Shown: positions 10,541 through 30,530 of the stretch, in pieces
How the letters are laid out: every line of letters begins with the position of its first letter
Numbering within the stretch: position 1 is the first letter of the stretch
NCBI RefSeq assembly: GCF_029227915.1
Contig: NC_079886.1
Location: forward strand, 21,180,501-21,244,500
Length of the DNA: 64,000 nucleotides
Direction of reading: 5' to 3'
From: Hydractinia symbiolongicarpus
Taxonomy: Eukaryota > Cnidaria > Hydrozoa > Anthoathecata > Hydractiniidae
Made by a program: the position numbers and the translations under genes
Notes under the pieces: model-generated
Seen by the model: only the letters and a program-made list of their open reading frames with translations
What the model was told of the DNA's origin: nothing
Database searches by the model: none

Positions 10541-13500
10541 TTAGTGTTTGTTCCAATTGCCGGATTTTTTACTTTTGGTGACAGCTGAGTCTGTTTTCTG
10601 ATATCTTTCTTCAGCTCCATCAATTTTACCAAGTTTTCCTGACCGGTAATCGTCAAATGCTTGTTGTATTTCATCCTGCGTGTTCATAACGAACGGTCCG
10701 TATCTTGCAATTGGTTCATTTATGGGCTCTCCACCAAGCACGAATGCATGTAAGTCTTCATCCTCAGAGGCTTTTAAGATAAAACTATCTCCATCAGTGG
10801 TTAAAACAGCTACCTAGAATAAATAACATGGCAGTGGGAGATAAAAAACTAAAATCAAGCAGCGTTTAAATAATTGCAAATGTAATGAGTCAAACAAAGA
10901 CATTTAACGATATCAATGAACAATAAGGACTTCTGGTATTCTTCCAAAGTCAGTAAAACACTCATCCTAATTGTTTTATCAGTGAGATCAAAGAATTGTC
11001 GGATATAATGATTTAAATAATTTATGGTGCTAAATGTTGCAAACCTTTCCGATATCAGCAGGTAGATTTTCAGCACCAAGGAATCCTTTTCCTCGCCAAA
11101 CATAAACAAACGAGTTATAACCTTTCGGAATATCAACCTCAAAAGTATTTCCTTTGTTTACTTTGATGTCCAAATACAAAATTGGTATCCTTGTTTCGAT
11201 GTATGCAGATGTGCCAAGACATTCCCCAGCGATAATTTTGATTGTTGTTTGACCATCTTGATAAGTAAAAAAAACAAGGAGTTTAGTTATAAAGCAAAAG
11301 ATTAATATTTTAAATATCTCGTACACTTTTAAACAGCATTAAAGTCTGATTTCCATTGCCTTTTTATCACCTTTTTGTGCACCACATGTGGCTGTTGGTG
11401 TGGAACCCACTACTATGTTCCCACGTTGGAAAAGCTCAGAGTTGTGCACACGAAGTAAAAAAGAGCAAAGTGGATTTGTAACAGTGCATTTATTACTGTG
11501 GAAAGTTTATCATTTCTTGAACATGATAGTTTAGTAGGCGACGTTTCGGGAGATCCTTCTCCCATCATCGGGCAAAGTAAAATGATGTTGAGCATTGATG
11601 TTGAGCATTATCATGTTCAAGAAATGATAAACTTTCCACAGTAATATGAATACTGAACAAACAAACCGAAATAATATCTTCCATAGTGCATTTATTGTTT
11701 GCATGGCTCTGGATTAAAATCGAATCAAAGTGTAAAATATCGTAAAATATGTTAGGTTTTTAATTACTACCTGATTAAGGATTTCATGATTTACATACCT
11801 GAAGATGTAATAACAGGAATTTTCTCAGGTGGAGTATCTTGATATCTAGGTGGTACCATTTTAAACTTTTTTGGCAGGTTCACCCATAATTGAAAGCCTT
11901 CACTTAAACCACCTTTTTTAAGTAATTCATCAGTTGGCATTTCACTGTGTACAACACCACTTCCAGCAGTCATCCACTGCACCCAACCTTTTGTCAAATT
12001 ACCACTATTTCCAGCACTATCTTGGTGGTGAAAACCACCTGAAACAAATCAAACAAAATAATATGTTACAGTATCGATATTACTGCAAAACCAAAGATCT
12101 TAACTGAAACATTTCAATGCTGATTATGGGTGAATTTCTTATTTATAGCAAAAAAAGCACCATTTTAAAACCTATTCTCTTATCTTTTTCATACCACAAT
12201 TCCAAAAATTTCATCAATCATTCCTAATTTGGTCAATCCAATTCTAATATAAGGAAAATGCATAAAAATATGAATACAATAAAAAAAATTTCCAGGAGAG
12301 TGGTAAAATTAATGAAATATAATGGAGAAACCCCAACTTAATATAAACATCACCTCATCTCTGTTAGATATCTTTTTGATATATTGTATTTGGGAATATT
12401 TTAGGCATACTAACACATGTGGTTTATTTTTACCTTGGTGTATAGTATATATAGTCATGGTTTTGGCTGAAGCTGGCACTGGAGGTATTACAATTGGCAA
12501 TCACAGACTTCTTGAAAATACCAGCCTGATCTGGACAGTGAAAGATGCAGCATCCCAACCTTTAATGCATACAGCTAACTTTCTACCTCCAATGTGCACA
12601 ACCATTGTTAAACCAACCTTTGGAGCACTCACTCAATGTTCAACATATGACATGTAAAGCTGACATAATCCCAAACATGTACAGCAGATGTTTAACCTTT
12701 GACTCATGCAGCGATGCATCCTTTGACCTCTGCAGCCAACATTCAACCTTCATTGAGTGCAGCTGACCTTCAACCATCAACTCATGCAGTCAGTGGTCAG
12801 CCTTCAACTCATGCAGCTGACGTTTAAAATTTTTTGTGCACTGCAGACTTTCAGCCTTGAGACTGACAAACAACATCAATTTATAAGATCAACTTGCACA
12901 TACCATTGAAAATATTTATTTTTTAACACTTGTCATTTCTAGTTGTATTCAATCACATGATTTGTTCAGATGTTCATTGGTAAGCTCTTTTTACTCTGAG
13001 CATGCTTTAGTGAGGCTTATCATACCTAGCAAGCTCTTTATTGATCATGCATAGGAAAAATGGATGAGAAACCATTTGTTGCAAAAATAAAATTTTATTT
13101 AAGATGTCAGTTAAAAACATTTTTGCAAGGCATCTAAATTTGGCTACTACTACCCAACCAAGAGCTCCATCGATTTTTATCAAATTGCATAGTTAGCTAG
13201 CTAGCTCAGACACTTGCTTCATTTAAAAAAGTAAGTTTGGCTTTGATCTATATTGAAATTAAACTAGGCTCTTAAAGAAAAGATTTATCCTAAATAGTCA
13301 CTGGGTGCTTAATCAGTCTTTTCTCTGAAGGTGATTTTCAACTAAAAAACGGCCTGAGCGTAAAACAATAGCTGCTTATAAATCTGCTTCAAATCTTATT
13401 TTTTGATTTCCACTTGTTAAAAGCAGCAAAAAGAGCATGTAAAATTTAAAACAACAAAAATATGTAAACATGAACGTTTCAACATAAAAAAAATATTGCT

Positions 13501-14327
13501 GTTAAGAAAATAAATCTTCTCAAACTATTGTTGTTGCTGAATGAAGAAAAACAAAACAAAACAAAGAAGTATGCAAAACGATTTTGGATAAGACGGCCGT
13601 ATCAAGAATGAAAAAGGAGAATTCAATCTTCTCGAAAGTCAAATTTTTTTCAGTATTTTAGTATGTCACCCACTAAACTTAAAACTCTTTAATCTTGGGT
13701 TGCTCCTTTAATTACAAAAAGTGAAACAAAGATGAGCGAGCCGATAAGTACAAATAAAAAGCCTTGTGTCACCACAATGAGATATCTAGTCACTGGTGTG
13801 ATGTTTTCGATGGCTCTTTTATGGCCTTGAAGCATTTTACTTGGATAGCGCTTTGAAAACGCATGTAAAAGTCGACTTTCGAAACTATGCTGAGTAGACC
13901 AGTTTTAGCAGGTTTGGGACTGAAAGAACAATATAGCCGCCATGCTCAGCCCGTTCTGGAACGCCTAGTGGAAATCCTGCTTTATTCTTAATTTGGAAGA
14001 TTATACCTAATTAGCAGTACACGCGTAATTAGCTAGCTAGTTGGCAGTTTTCCCTCGTGTCCAAAGGTGCTATGATTTTAAACTAAAAATGAAATATGTA
14101 ACAAATATACCTTCAATGCAATAAGTAACTGTTTCAAAACCTCTATGTGGATGATCCGGAGCACCTATAGCTTCTCCTGGACCATACACAACTGGACCTA
14201 AATGATCCAACATCAAAAAAGGATCAACAACGTCAATTTTGTCACCAATCGGTCGACGAACCATAAAACCTCCCCCTTCACGTTTCTTCTTAGAAGTCTC
14301 GAATTGTTGAATTTTCTTTAATGTCAT
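10541..14327 (-). CDS. PIR: Pirin, four exons, complete
   Basis: Pirin is a nuclear, iron-containing double-cupin protein that acts as a transcriptional co-regulator (NF-kB partner); related enzymes have quercetinase activity. Coding exons are 14327-14111, 12038-11799, 11256-11045 and 10813-10541 (942 nt, 313 aa), all with GT-AG borders and matching phases. The human protein is about 290 aa. The metal ligands expected for the family are present: His59 and His61 in [12 protein letters not shown], and His103 and Glu105 in [10 protein letters not shown]. The C-terminal cupin includes [12 protein letters not shown] and the [18 protein letters not shown] segment diagnostic of pirins. The ATG at 14327 precedes [20 protein letters not shown] and is the only sensible start. 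Introns carry repeats: a degenerate minisatellite in intron 1 and a hammerhead-like foldback in intron 2. Confidence 0.93.
11491..11690. repeat. Penelope-like foldback (38-bp inverted repeat) with element start
   Basis: Positions 11491-11528 and 11609-11646 are perfect inverted repeats 38 bp long, separated by 80 bp. Immediately right of the second arm a plus-strand frame starts (ATG at 11646, [12 protein letters not shown]). The same leader and start recur on the minus strand at 31725-31860. There the frame continues in a way that resembles the N-terminus of Penelope-like element reverse transcriptases. The 80-bp loop contains a hammerhead-like core and two copies of a roughly 14-bp unit (gatgttgagcat). 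It lies in pirin intron 2. Confidence 0.6.
11539..11573 (-). ncRNA. Hammerhead-ribozyme-like core, Penelope type
   Basis: On the minus strand, which is the sense strand of pirin, the sequence reads CCGATGA (11571-11565). A five-pair stem II follows, GGGAG/CTCCC (11563-11559 with 11552-11548), around an AAGGAT loop. Then come GAAA (11547-11544), C and GTC (11542-11540). This is the CUGAUGA - stem II - GAAAC - GUC order of minimal hammerheads known from Penelope-like elements. Flanking bases can form a short interrupted stem I. The U at the second position of CUGAUGA is C here (11570), which should weaken or abolish cleavage. Activity is not shown. Confidence 0.55.
12690..12840. repeat. Degenerate minisatellite in pirin intron 1
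   Basis: A unit of about 25-35 bp recurs about five times with substitutions and length changes ('ctcatgcagctgacctt', 'caaccttcaactcatgcag', and similar). It has no coding reading and lies within intron 1 of pirin. Confidence 0.6.
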
Positions 14328-14501
14328 TTTAACAGATTTATCAAATTGTAGCGCTACAACTATAGCTAGCTATATGTTTAAAAATAGCTAGCTATCAAAT
14401 CTAGCTAGCTACATGGTTTTTGTTTTTCTCTAGAAAGATCGCTACCATGTTTGTTTTGCTGAATCAGCATGACTTGCAAAACATCCGCGCCTGTTCGGCA
14501 T

Positions 14502-15445
14502 TACGGAGTTTCATACCGCGCAGGTCTGGGCGCTAGCGAAGCGCTTTGTAGGGACAAATTTTTGGCTTGTTTTCATTTGCCTCGATAGCCCAAATAATTT
14601 TCATGGTCAGTTTTTCATAACTATTCTGGTTAGTGCTGCGAAAAGAGGCAGAAATGCAAAATCCTGCCTGACGTTTCTTCAACTAATTTTTTACTTTAAC
14701 TGACGTTTTGCTTTTTAATAACACGTTTGAATGGTGTTGCTAAGCCTCTTTGTGACATATTGACATGGATAAGATGTTGGAATCAAAGAAAACTTAAATT
14801 ACTGACTTTTATAGAGAGGCAAGAGAAGACATATTGTTGATGTTGGTTTTAGGGATTTTAGCTTCCTGTTGCAAGCTACATATACCATACATTTTGTGTT
14901 GTGATGAATAAAGTAATGGTTAAAAAGAAACACTATTCTATCATTATCAGTGCACTTTGGCAAGAAGAAATAAAAATTACAGCTAGCTATAGAAAGACTT
15001 AAAGGAAGTTTTTTTACAGTAAGCTATAGCTAGCTATATATGGATCTGTAAGTTTGAAATGGATTAACGTGGAAGAGCATTTAATAAAGGATTTATTTGC
15101 AAAGTATAGCTAATTAGTTATATAAAAAAGAGCACAGATGAAATCGATTGAAAATAAAATACACACTTCAATGATATAATGACTGGCTTTGACTTTTCGT
15201 TGGAAATTACTGTATATATATATTACATAACTAGCTAGGAAGAAATATATATAATAGCATGTTACACTGTGTTACTGTGTTCTTAATTTTGGTGAAATGC
15301 AAGAATAAATTGGCAACCGAAAATATTTGACGAAAACAGTTAAAGTCACTAAATTTGTTTAAAAAGTTATTTTCCATTAAATTTATTTATTTGTCCCTAC
15401 AAGCGCTTCGCTAGTGCCCAGACCTGCGCGGTATGAAACTCCGTA
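14502..15445. mobile_element. Non-autonomous TIR element, about 944 bp
   Basis: The ends are long inverted repeats of nearly 60 bp. The left end, 14502-14561, begins TACGGAGTTTCATACCGCGC. The right end, about 15379-15445, is its reverse complement with a few differences, including a roughly 7-bp AT insertion. The GC-rich ends contrast with an AT-rich interior that has no transposase ORF. The flanks are compatible with a TA or TTA target duplication, but I cannot settle it. It lies about 170 bp upstream of the pirin start codon, so it could affect the pirin promoter. Confidence 0.65.
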
Positions 15446-17010
15446 ATAAATTATTGGGTGGCGTTGGAAAATGGAAAATATGGATATTTTTAGAAAAAAA
15501 GCCATAAAAAATGACATGTCACTGTAGTAAAACATCGTTTTTGCTATTTGCGGTTTTTGACTACCAGGAACAAATTATTCATGTAAATAACAAAACAAAA
15601 TCTATCTGTCTATCTGTAGATGAAACGAACATAACAAAATATAACAGTTAAAAAATACTTTCTGTCAAAAACTCATAACAAGTGAAAGGCATTGTGATCG
15701 ACGTATGCGTCCGTAATAATAGTAGTAGTATGTATTCGTCGACAACGGCATATACAAAAAATGTAGTCGTTTAAGTGTTAACAACATGGCAGGGGAAAGC
15801 AGAAGACATATTTTGTCTTATTATTAAGCGAGCGAAATTTATTTACAATCTATGGCATATCTTAGAAAAAGAAGGATAAGCCATTTTGTATTAGCAGAGG
15901 TCTTTGATGTCTTGATTTAGATTCGACGTAATTAAGGGAGGGATCCGCAAAATACACGGTTTTTGCGATTTTGAAAAGTGCATTTTGAAAGCCACAGAAA
16001 TTCACTTTTAGTGTGTCTGGGCCTTGGAACTAATATTATATCTGGTCTGGCATCTTTCGACTTCCACATTAAGGCCTGATTTTCACCGAAAAGCGTTTGT
16101 TGCTTTTTATAAAGCTTGTAAAAGAAGGTATACTTTTTACCTGTTTTGGTAGATCGCACGCTTATATTATAATGTAATGATGCGATTTTTATGAAATAAG
16201 ATGTCTTGTATGGCTAGTTAATAGAATCTAGTCTATAGATTTCCAATGTTTATATAACGAGAGATCTTACGATAAAATCATCTATTTTCTTTACCAGTTG
16301 TTTAAAAAGCACTCAATTTTGATAACCATTGCAGTAAAATTCATAGACTCTTTTGAAATGGACGCAGGGATTATAGCACTTCCCCAATATGTTAATATTT
16401 TCACATCTTTATATGCAAATAAGCATGCGAAACGTTGGAAAAGGCCACTGCATAATCTAGTTTAGGCTACGTAGCCAAAATCAAAACAAAAATAGGAGAG
16501 GAAAGCTCAATGTGCAAAACAAAGACCAGAACGGACGGGTTTTGTTTTGACGGGTCTTTGCTGACGTCAGCAAAATTTTTAATCCCTGATATCTCCTTAG
16601 GCGTTCGTCGAGAACATACGATCCTTCGGTACATTATTTTAACCAGCGTTTCAACCTCTACATATTACAGACAAAGAATAAACAAATTTTGCGTTTTTTT
16701 TATCAGCACCGCACTGCTGACGTTAGCAAAACATTTAAAACAACTTTTCTTTTATTAACCTTTTGCCTAAGTGTATTTCTCCACGGGCTTTATCGACTAG
16801 TGTAATAATAAAAGTTGAACACACGCGATGGCTAACAACACGAACAAAATTTTAGTCTTTTCATCAGTAGTACATGAATTTCTCGCCCTTCAAAATTTCT
16901 TCTGGGCCGTGGCGCAACAATGCAAGCAACCGTGACTGCAGTGCACTACAGAAGATCACCACTTTTTTAAGGGGGTCTCGAGATTCCTTGTATCATCACT
17001 GTTCATCACT
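15446..17010. other. Intergenic interval with CRE palindrome
   Basis: No gene recognised. The minus-strand frame at 15932-16159 has no domain resemblance. An 18-bp perfect palindrome at 16557-16574 contains the full CRE TGACGTCA at 16562-16569. A one-mismatch partner (gctgacgttagcaaaa) lies about 160 bp further on. Confidence 0.45.
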
Positions 17011-17496
17011 ATGGTTTTGCAGCGTTACCAAAATATGGTCGACGAACTATATTGTCAGCAGAAAGAAGAGATTATAATGGGATCTTTTCTTGAAAAACAA
17101 CATGCCCAACTGCCTATGGAGCCTATAAGGCCAAAAAAGAGGAAAACTCAGAAGCAAGTGGAAAAAGCATCAAAAGAATGTAAAGATATACGGAACTTCT
17201 TCCAAAAAGGGCAAAAAAAACAAACAAACGAGACTACACAAAGAAAAGTCGAAAAAAACAAAAACCGTCCAGATACTGATTTCGCTGTTACTATTGTCTA
17301 TATATTATATAAGACCCAACGATACAAAATATGTAAGGTTTTGTTGTTTATTGCTCAAACCAATAAGACCGCATATCAAAAGTTTCTTCTACAAACATTT
17401 TTTTTCTCTTACCGTACCGTCGTAAACCGTAAAAATTTCCTCAGAGAATTTGGCTCCTGTAACACAAAATTCATCGTAAAACCAATTGGTGGGTAA
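17011..17496 (+). CDS. Unidentified lysine-rich ORF with PIP-box-like peptide
   Basis: I do not recognise this protein. The frame opens at or near an acceptor-like sequence (GGTTTTGCAG, 17021-17030). It encodes a basic, hydrophilic stretch (QRYQNMVDELYCQQKEE, then PIRPKKRKTQK). The peptide KDIRNFFQKGQKK follows, with a hydrophobic-x-x-Phe-Phe pattern loosely like a PCNA-interacting motif. The last about 60 codons look non-coding in composition, so the real exon may end earlier, for example near 17280-17340. It could be one exon of a larger gene or a chance frame. No upstream or downstream partner exon was found. Confidence 0.25.
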   Translation: MVLQRYQNMVDELYCQQKEEIIMGSFLEKQHAQLPMEPIRPKKRKTQKQVEKASKECKDIRNFFQKGQKKQTNETTQRKVEKNKNRPDTDFAVTIVYILYKTQRYKICKVLLFIAQTNKTAYQKFLLQTFFFSYRTVVNRKNFLREFGSCNTKFIVKPIGG

Positions 17497-17905
17497 TTTT
17501 TTATTTACATTAAAACGCAGTTAAATATTGCATTTGACTTAAGGTACACAACACTACGAGCATAAAACAATCAACACAAGTGATAAAGAGAATTTATATA
17601 TTCGCATGCATAAAAATTAGTTTGTATAAAAATCAAGAATATAGAAAATCACAATTATTTACTAAACGCTCTAAATATTAAAATTTTATTCAATCTTTCA
17701 CTATTATAAATAAACTATTTAAAATCAAGAATATTTACACGTATATAAAAATCACTGGTATCTGGTAAAATAAATAATTTACAAAATTTTGTACACACTT
17801 AAAAGAATTATTTTCATATCTTTTGTTGATACAAAGGTTCCACTTTTTTAAATCGAAATTGTAGGAGAACATAGTTTTACAAGTGATGCAATAGAAAATA
17901 CTGCA

Positions 17906-20170
17906 TCACGAGCAATTTTGGAAATTCGGGTACTGTCCATGAACATTTTCTGAGAAAAGGTAAGAAAAAAATTTGTCTTTTTTAGGGAGAATTGAGGAGA
18001 ATCACATAGCCTTTCCAATTTGTAGTGGTTTCGAGGAGACGAGGGTTTCATGTTGTCATTGTTTACACGGAACTCCTTTATTTAACAAAAAATGATTTAA
18101 ACTGAGAATTAGTTGACTGACAATCGTAGAGAATACTTTATATACTCTTCTTCTTTCCTTCTTTTTACTCGCTGTTCAACGACGTTCTAAGATAGAAAAT
18201 GTGAACACAAGATTCATCCAAATCTACAAGGACGTGGAGAAATTTGTAAACGTAATTAAACACACCTTGAAAAACTGATTGCCTATTTCTCAAATCAGGT
18301 GTATTCCGACGATATCCTCCATTTCCGTTGTATCCGATTACTAGTTTCGGATTACTCATGAACAGTTCATGACCTGCTACTTCGACCGTACTGTAACCTG
18401 TCAATAACAAAACCACCACAACGTAAACAACTACTATTTCTGTTGTGTTAAGACATGGTAAAAAACAAAGTCACCTTGTAAGCATAAATTTTGTCACTTT
18501 TAAGGGTGGGCATTTAGCCAAAATTTAACGACTTTTTAAAAGTACTCTCAGGTATCTATTTTTAGGGGTCTTTTTAAGATTTTTTCCTATAATTTTTGCC
18601 ATATATTTTAAGGCACATATAGATGCAAGGAAAATACCTATAGGACAATAACAACGTATAAAGAACGCGAGAAATGCAATTCTCCAAAGGGTAGGTTAGT
18701 GTTATAAATAGTATTTAGGCCAATGTGTGAGCCGTCAGTCACAGTTCCTGCGATGCTGCATTATGGAGCACCCAAAGCTGGGGCTCGAAAAGGTACATAA
18801 AATAAACCATGCTAACGTTTGTAAACATTGACAAGTACATAGTGCGTGACTAGTATGAAAAGGATCTTTAACCTTTATGGATTTTCAGGTTTTTCTTGAG
18901 AATTATTGATATTTAAGTTGATTATTATAACAAAATCTCAAAACAATCAAACAAACAAACAAACAACCTGCGCCTTTCGAATTTCTCAGGTGTAAGTATT
19001 TTCCCATTGAACCTTTTTCAAAGAAATAGTCCGATTGTTTGCCATTCATAGATTCACCGCCGCCATCCTATGAAAGAGATATACATATCTACCATAAAAG
19101 AAATTTGTCAGCTAAAAAAAATTAAAAATCCTAATTTTGCTGACCAAGAACAAGTTCAAAACCGCGTACCTAATTTTTTAAAAAATATCCCTAACTTTTA
19201 GCGCTTTAAAAATATTATAACGTCACTAAAATTTCGTGTTTGAAAAAAAAAATATACCTTTTTATAAGCATAGTTTTTGAGTGCAGCGTTGCTTTATGCT
19301 TATTTTTTCGTCTGATTTTCTTATTTTATGATGTCCGTTGATTTCGATTTTTTGAGCTTTTCAATTCGAAATCCGCTAATTCCAACATTTCGCTAATTCG
19401 AACAATTTTTTAGTCCCAAAGCTGCATTACGCTCGTTAATTCGAAATTTTGTGTATCAACTCTACTTTTCATCTCTAAAGGGGGATTTTCACGGAGCGAA
19501 TTGTGGATGGCGAATTCGGCGGCAAATAAGCTGCGAAATATCTTTTTGATTTTCACATGGAACAAAAAACATGCAGCACCTTAAAATACTGAATGTAAGC
19601 ACTCTTTTTGATATAAAAAACAGATAGCTATTTTTAATTTTTTCCAGTAATGAGTTTTTCTAAGAATATACACGGAATGTTGCTTTCTGATTGGCTAAAA
19701 GTTTACAGCGAAATATTTCGCTGCTGAAAATTAGGAACTGTTTCTATTTTACGGCAAAGTAAATTTTTTTAAGGAAAATGAAACCAAAAAAAAAAGGGGA
19801 AACTGAGATACATTTCGCCGGCGAAACCGCCTGCCATGCAGTTCGCTTCGTGAAAATTCCCCTTAAGGTTGACTCTCCGCTAAGTAACTTATGTCCTGCA
19901 AACAGAAATCCGAAAGTGAAATTTTAATTTAATAATCTATACCTGCCCAGTTTTCTTCAACGTCTTCTTTACAGAAGGATTCTTGAAGAAATGTTTCACA
20001 GTTTTATCTTTTTGTGCATTATATGGAGGGATACCAGTAGCGTGTTTAGGACTGTATGAACCACTGTCACCGGATAAAGTCCCCACAGCTATGCAATCAA
20101 GTGTGAACCCCTTTTCACGTTCTATTTTTTCTGCAGAGGTAAGCACATTGTTTTCTTTCTTTTTAACCAT
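17906..20170 (-). CDS. C17orf98-like protein, four exons
   Basis: This is an orthologue candidate of human C17orf98, a small protein of cilia and testis tissues with no established activity. Coding exons are 20170-19943, 19067-18968, 18397-18266 and 17949-17906 (504 nt, 167 aa, phases 0, 1, 1). The human protein is about 154 aa. Conserved segments appear in the expected order. EKGFTLDCIAVGT and GIPPYNAQKD come first. A tyrosine-rich middle exon (SDYFFEKGSMGKYLHLRN) follows, then VAGHELF and NGNGGYRRNTPDLRNRQSVF near the C-terminus. The second exon is only 100 nt and was found because its reading completes both neighbouring phases. The start Met precedes VKKKENN. Upstream in-frame codons back to 20236 are also open, so a longer N-terminus is possible. 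The match was made from memory of the human sequence. Confidence 0.75.
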
Positions 20171-20236
20171 AACTGTTTCCTTTAATATACAAAGGAATGT
20201 TAGTTTTTTACTTTGAAGCAGATGATAGGAAATCAC

Positions 20237-29036
<8,800 letters not shown>

Positions 29037-29262
29037 ATTTTAAATTACTAAGAAGAAACACAGAAATGTTCAATAAATATATACAACACTGTTCACAGTG
29101 ACTCAAGCGTTTGTAGTTAGTTTGCTAAGATGGAAACAGTTATTTAAGTGAAAATACTGATTACAATTTTAGCTATTACTTTTGCCTTGTTTGGACCCCA
29201 GTGGAAAGAATTGAATTGTTGTCTAAAAGCAAAGCGATTTTTTTGGGCATGCCACTAAAAAT

Positions 29263-29365
29263 ATTCATTATTATTATTACTATTATTATTATTATTATGA
29301 TTAAAAAATAGAAATGCATGCACATGTCATATCATCATCATAATCATCATCATCATCATCATAAA
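29263..29365. repeat. ATT and ATC microsatellites
   Basis: A short (TTA)n run near 29263-29300 and an (ATC)n run near 29332-29365, upstream of the TMBIM start. Confidence 0.8.
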
Positions 29366-30184
29366 GCATTGTTCTGTTAAATAAATTTACAAAATGCGTG
29401 CATAAAATCAACATATACATTTCTGCCATATGTGTCCGGCGCTACTTGAATTTTTAAGGAGATTGCTATTTTTACATTTGCTCAAAGGTTCATAAAACAA
29501 CAAATATCATCATAATATAACAACTGATCACAAGAAATTCGTTCAAAAATAAAAATGTTTGCTACAATTGGTAAAAGAAAAATATAGTTAAAAACGATCT
29601 TTGAATGTCATGATAGCTATTTCACCCTATATGCCCCTGATTTTTTTTACCTATTAAAATGCGTGCACTTGTACAAAAATCCAAAAGCTTTTGTAAACAT
29701 TGGAAGTATTTTCTGCTCGCAGCTAGCTAGCATTATATTGCAAATAAGAATTCAGAAATTATTCAGTGTTCTCAACATAGCATAGCAGCAAAAATAAAAC
29801 ATAACCCGTTGCAAAACTTTCATTCTATACATGTTTTGGATCAGACAGAAACAATTACTTCCTATCTTCGCGTGAGTGCGGAAAGCTATGAGATCACTGG
29901 GTCGCTATGCAAATGCAAATATCTGTGCCGCGTAACAGAAACACGAAATTCCGTTTTTATTAACCGATTCGTGCTTTCTTCGCACGAAAACATTTACATT
30001 GAATTTTTTATTCTGATCTTTGCTTGAACGTAAAAACATTTTCAAGTCAACAAGTCAAATCAACAGCGTACAGTGACTACTTAAATTACAGAATGAGTAA
30101 AAGACTATCACCACCACCTTTCGGTGGTGGTGATAGCCTTACTAATTTTGAAGGATATATAGCTAGTAGCTAGCTTTACTCTGT

Positions 30185-30530
30185 GAATAGAAAGATGTTC
30201 ATATTTTACATGGCCAGTCTCACAAATATCGAGGGATATACCCTGTCTATTATTTCCAGGAGGGGAAATGGCTTAGATGAGGAGTCCTAGAGTATTTAAT
30301 TCTCATTATAAGCTACGCAGATGCATTTAGGTTCAGCACTCTCTATCAGACATACAACTCAGACATCCAACAGCCCTTCATTGTGCCATCTCCCCAATTG
30401 TCCTTGCATGGCCTGGTTTAACCCAGTGCTATAGTAACATTCACTTGCCTGAATCGCTGCCAAGAGGGAAATCGAACCCTGGTCTCTGGCACAAAGTACA
30501 GAAGTTATAACCACTAAGCTACGGTGTGCA
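30185..30530 (-). mobile_element. tRNA-derived SINE, copy 2 (contiguous)
   Basis: Read on the minus strand it starts GCACACCGTAGCTTAGTGG. It has an A-box-like TTAGTGGTTATAAC and the B box GGTTCGATTTCC, followed by a body containing GCACTGGGTTAAACCAGG. The tail holds CTCATCTAAGCCAT and AATAGACAGGGTATATCCC. Head, body and tail match copy 1 (1411-2060) at many positions. Length is about 345 bp. Confidence 0.7.

Noticed and set aside
12322-12657. 111-codon plus-strand ORF in pirin intron 1
   Set aside because: No recognisable domain, antisense inside an intron, and it runs into minisatellite sequence.
15932-16159. Minus-strand 75-codon ORF
   Set aside because: Looks like chance reading of AT-rich sequence; no domain or splice sites.
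18723-18792. Plus-strand frame MCEPSVTVPAML followed by a GT donor
   Set aside because: Lies in an intron of the C17orf98-like gene on the other strand, with no partner exon; too short to support.
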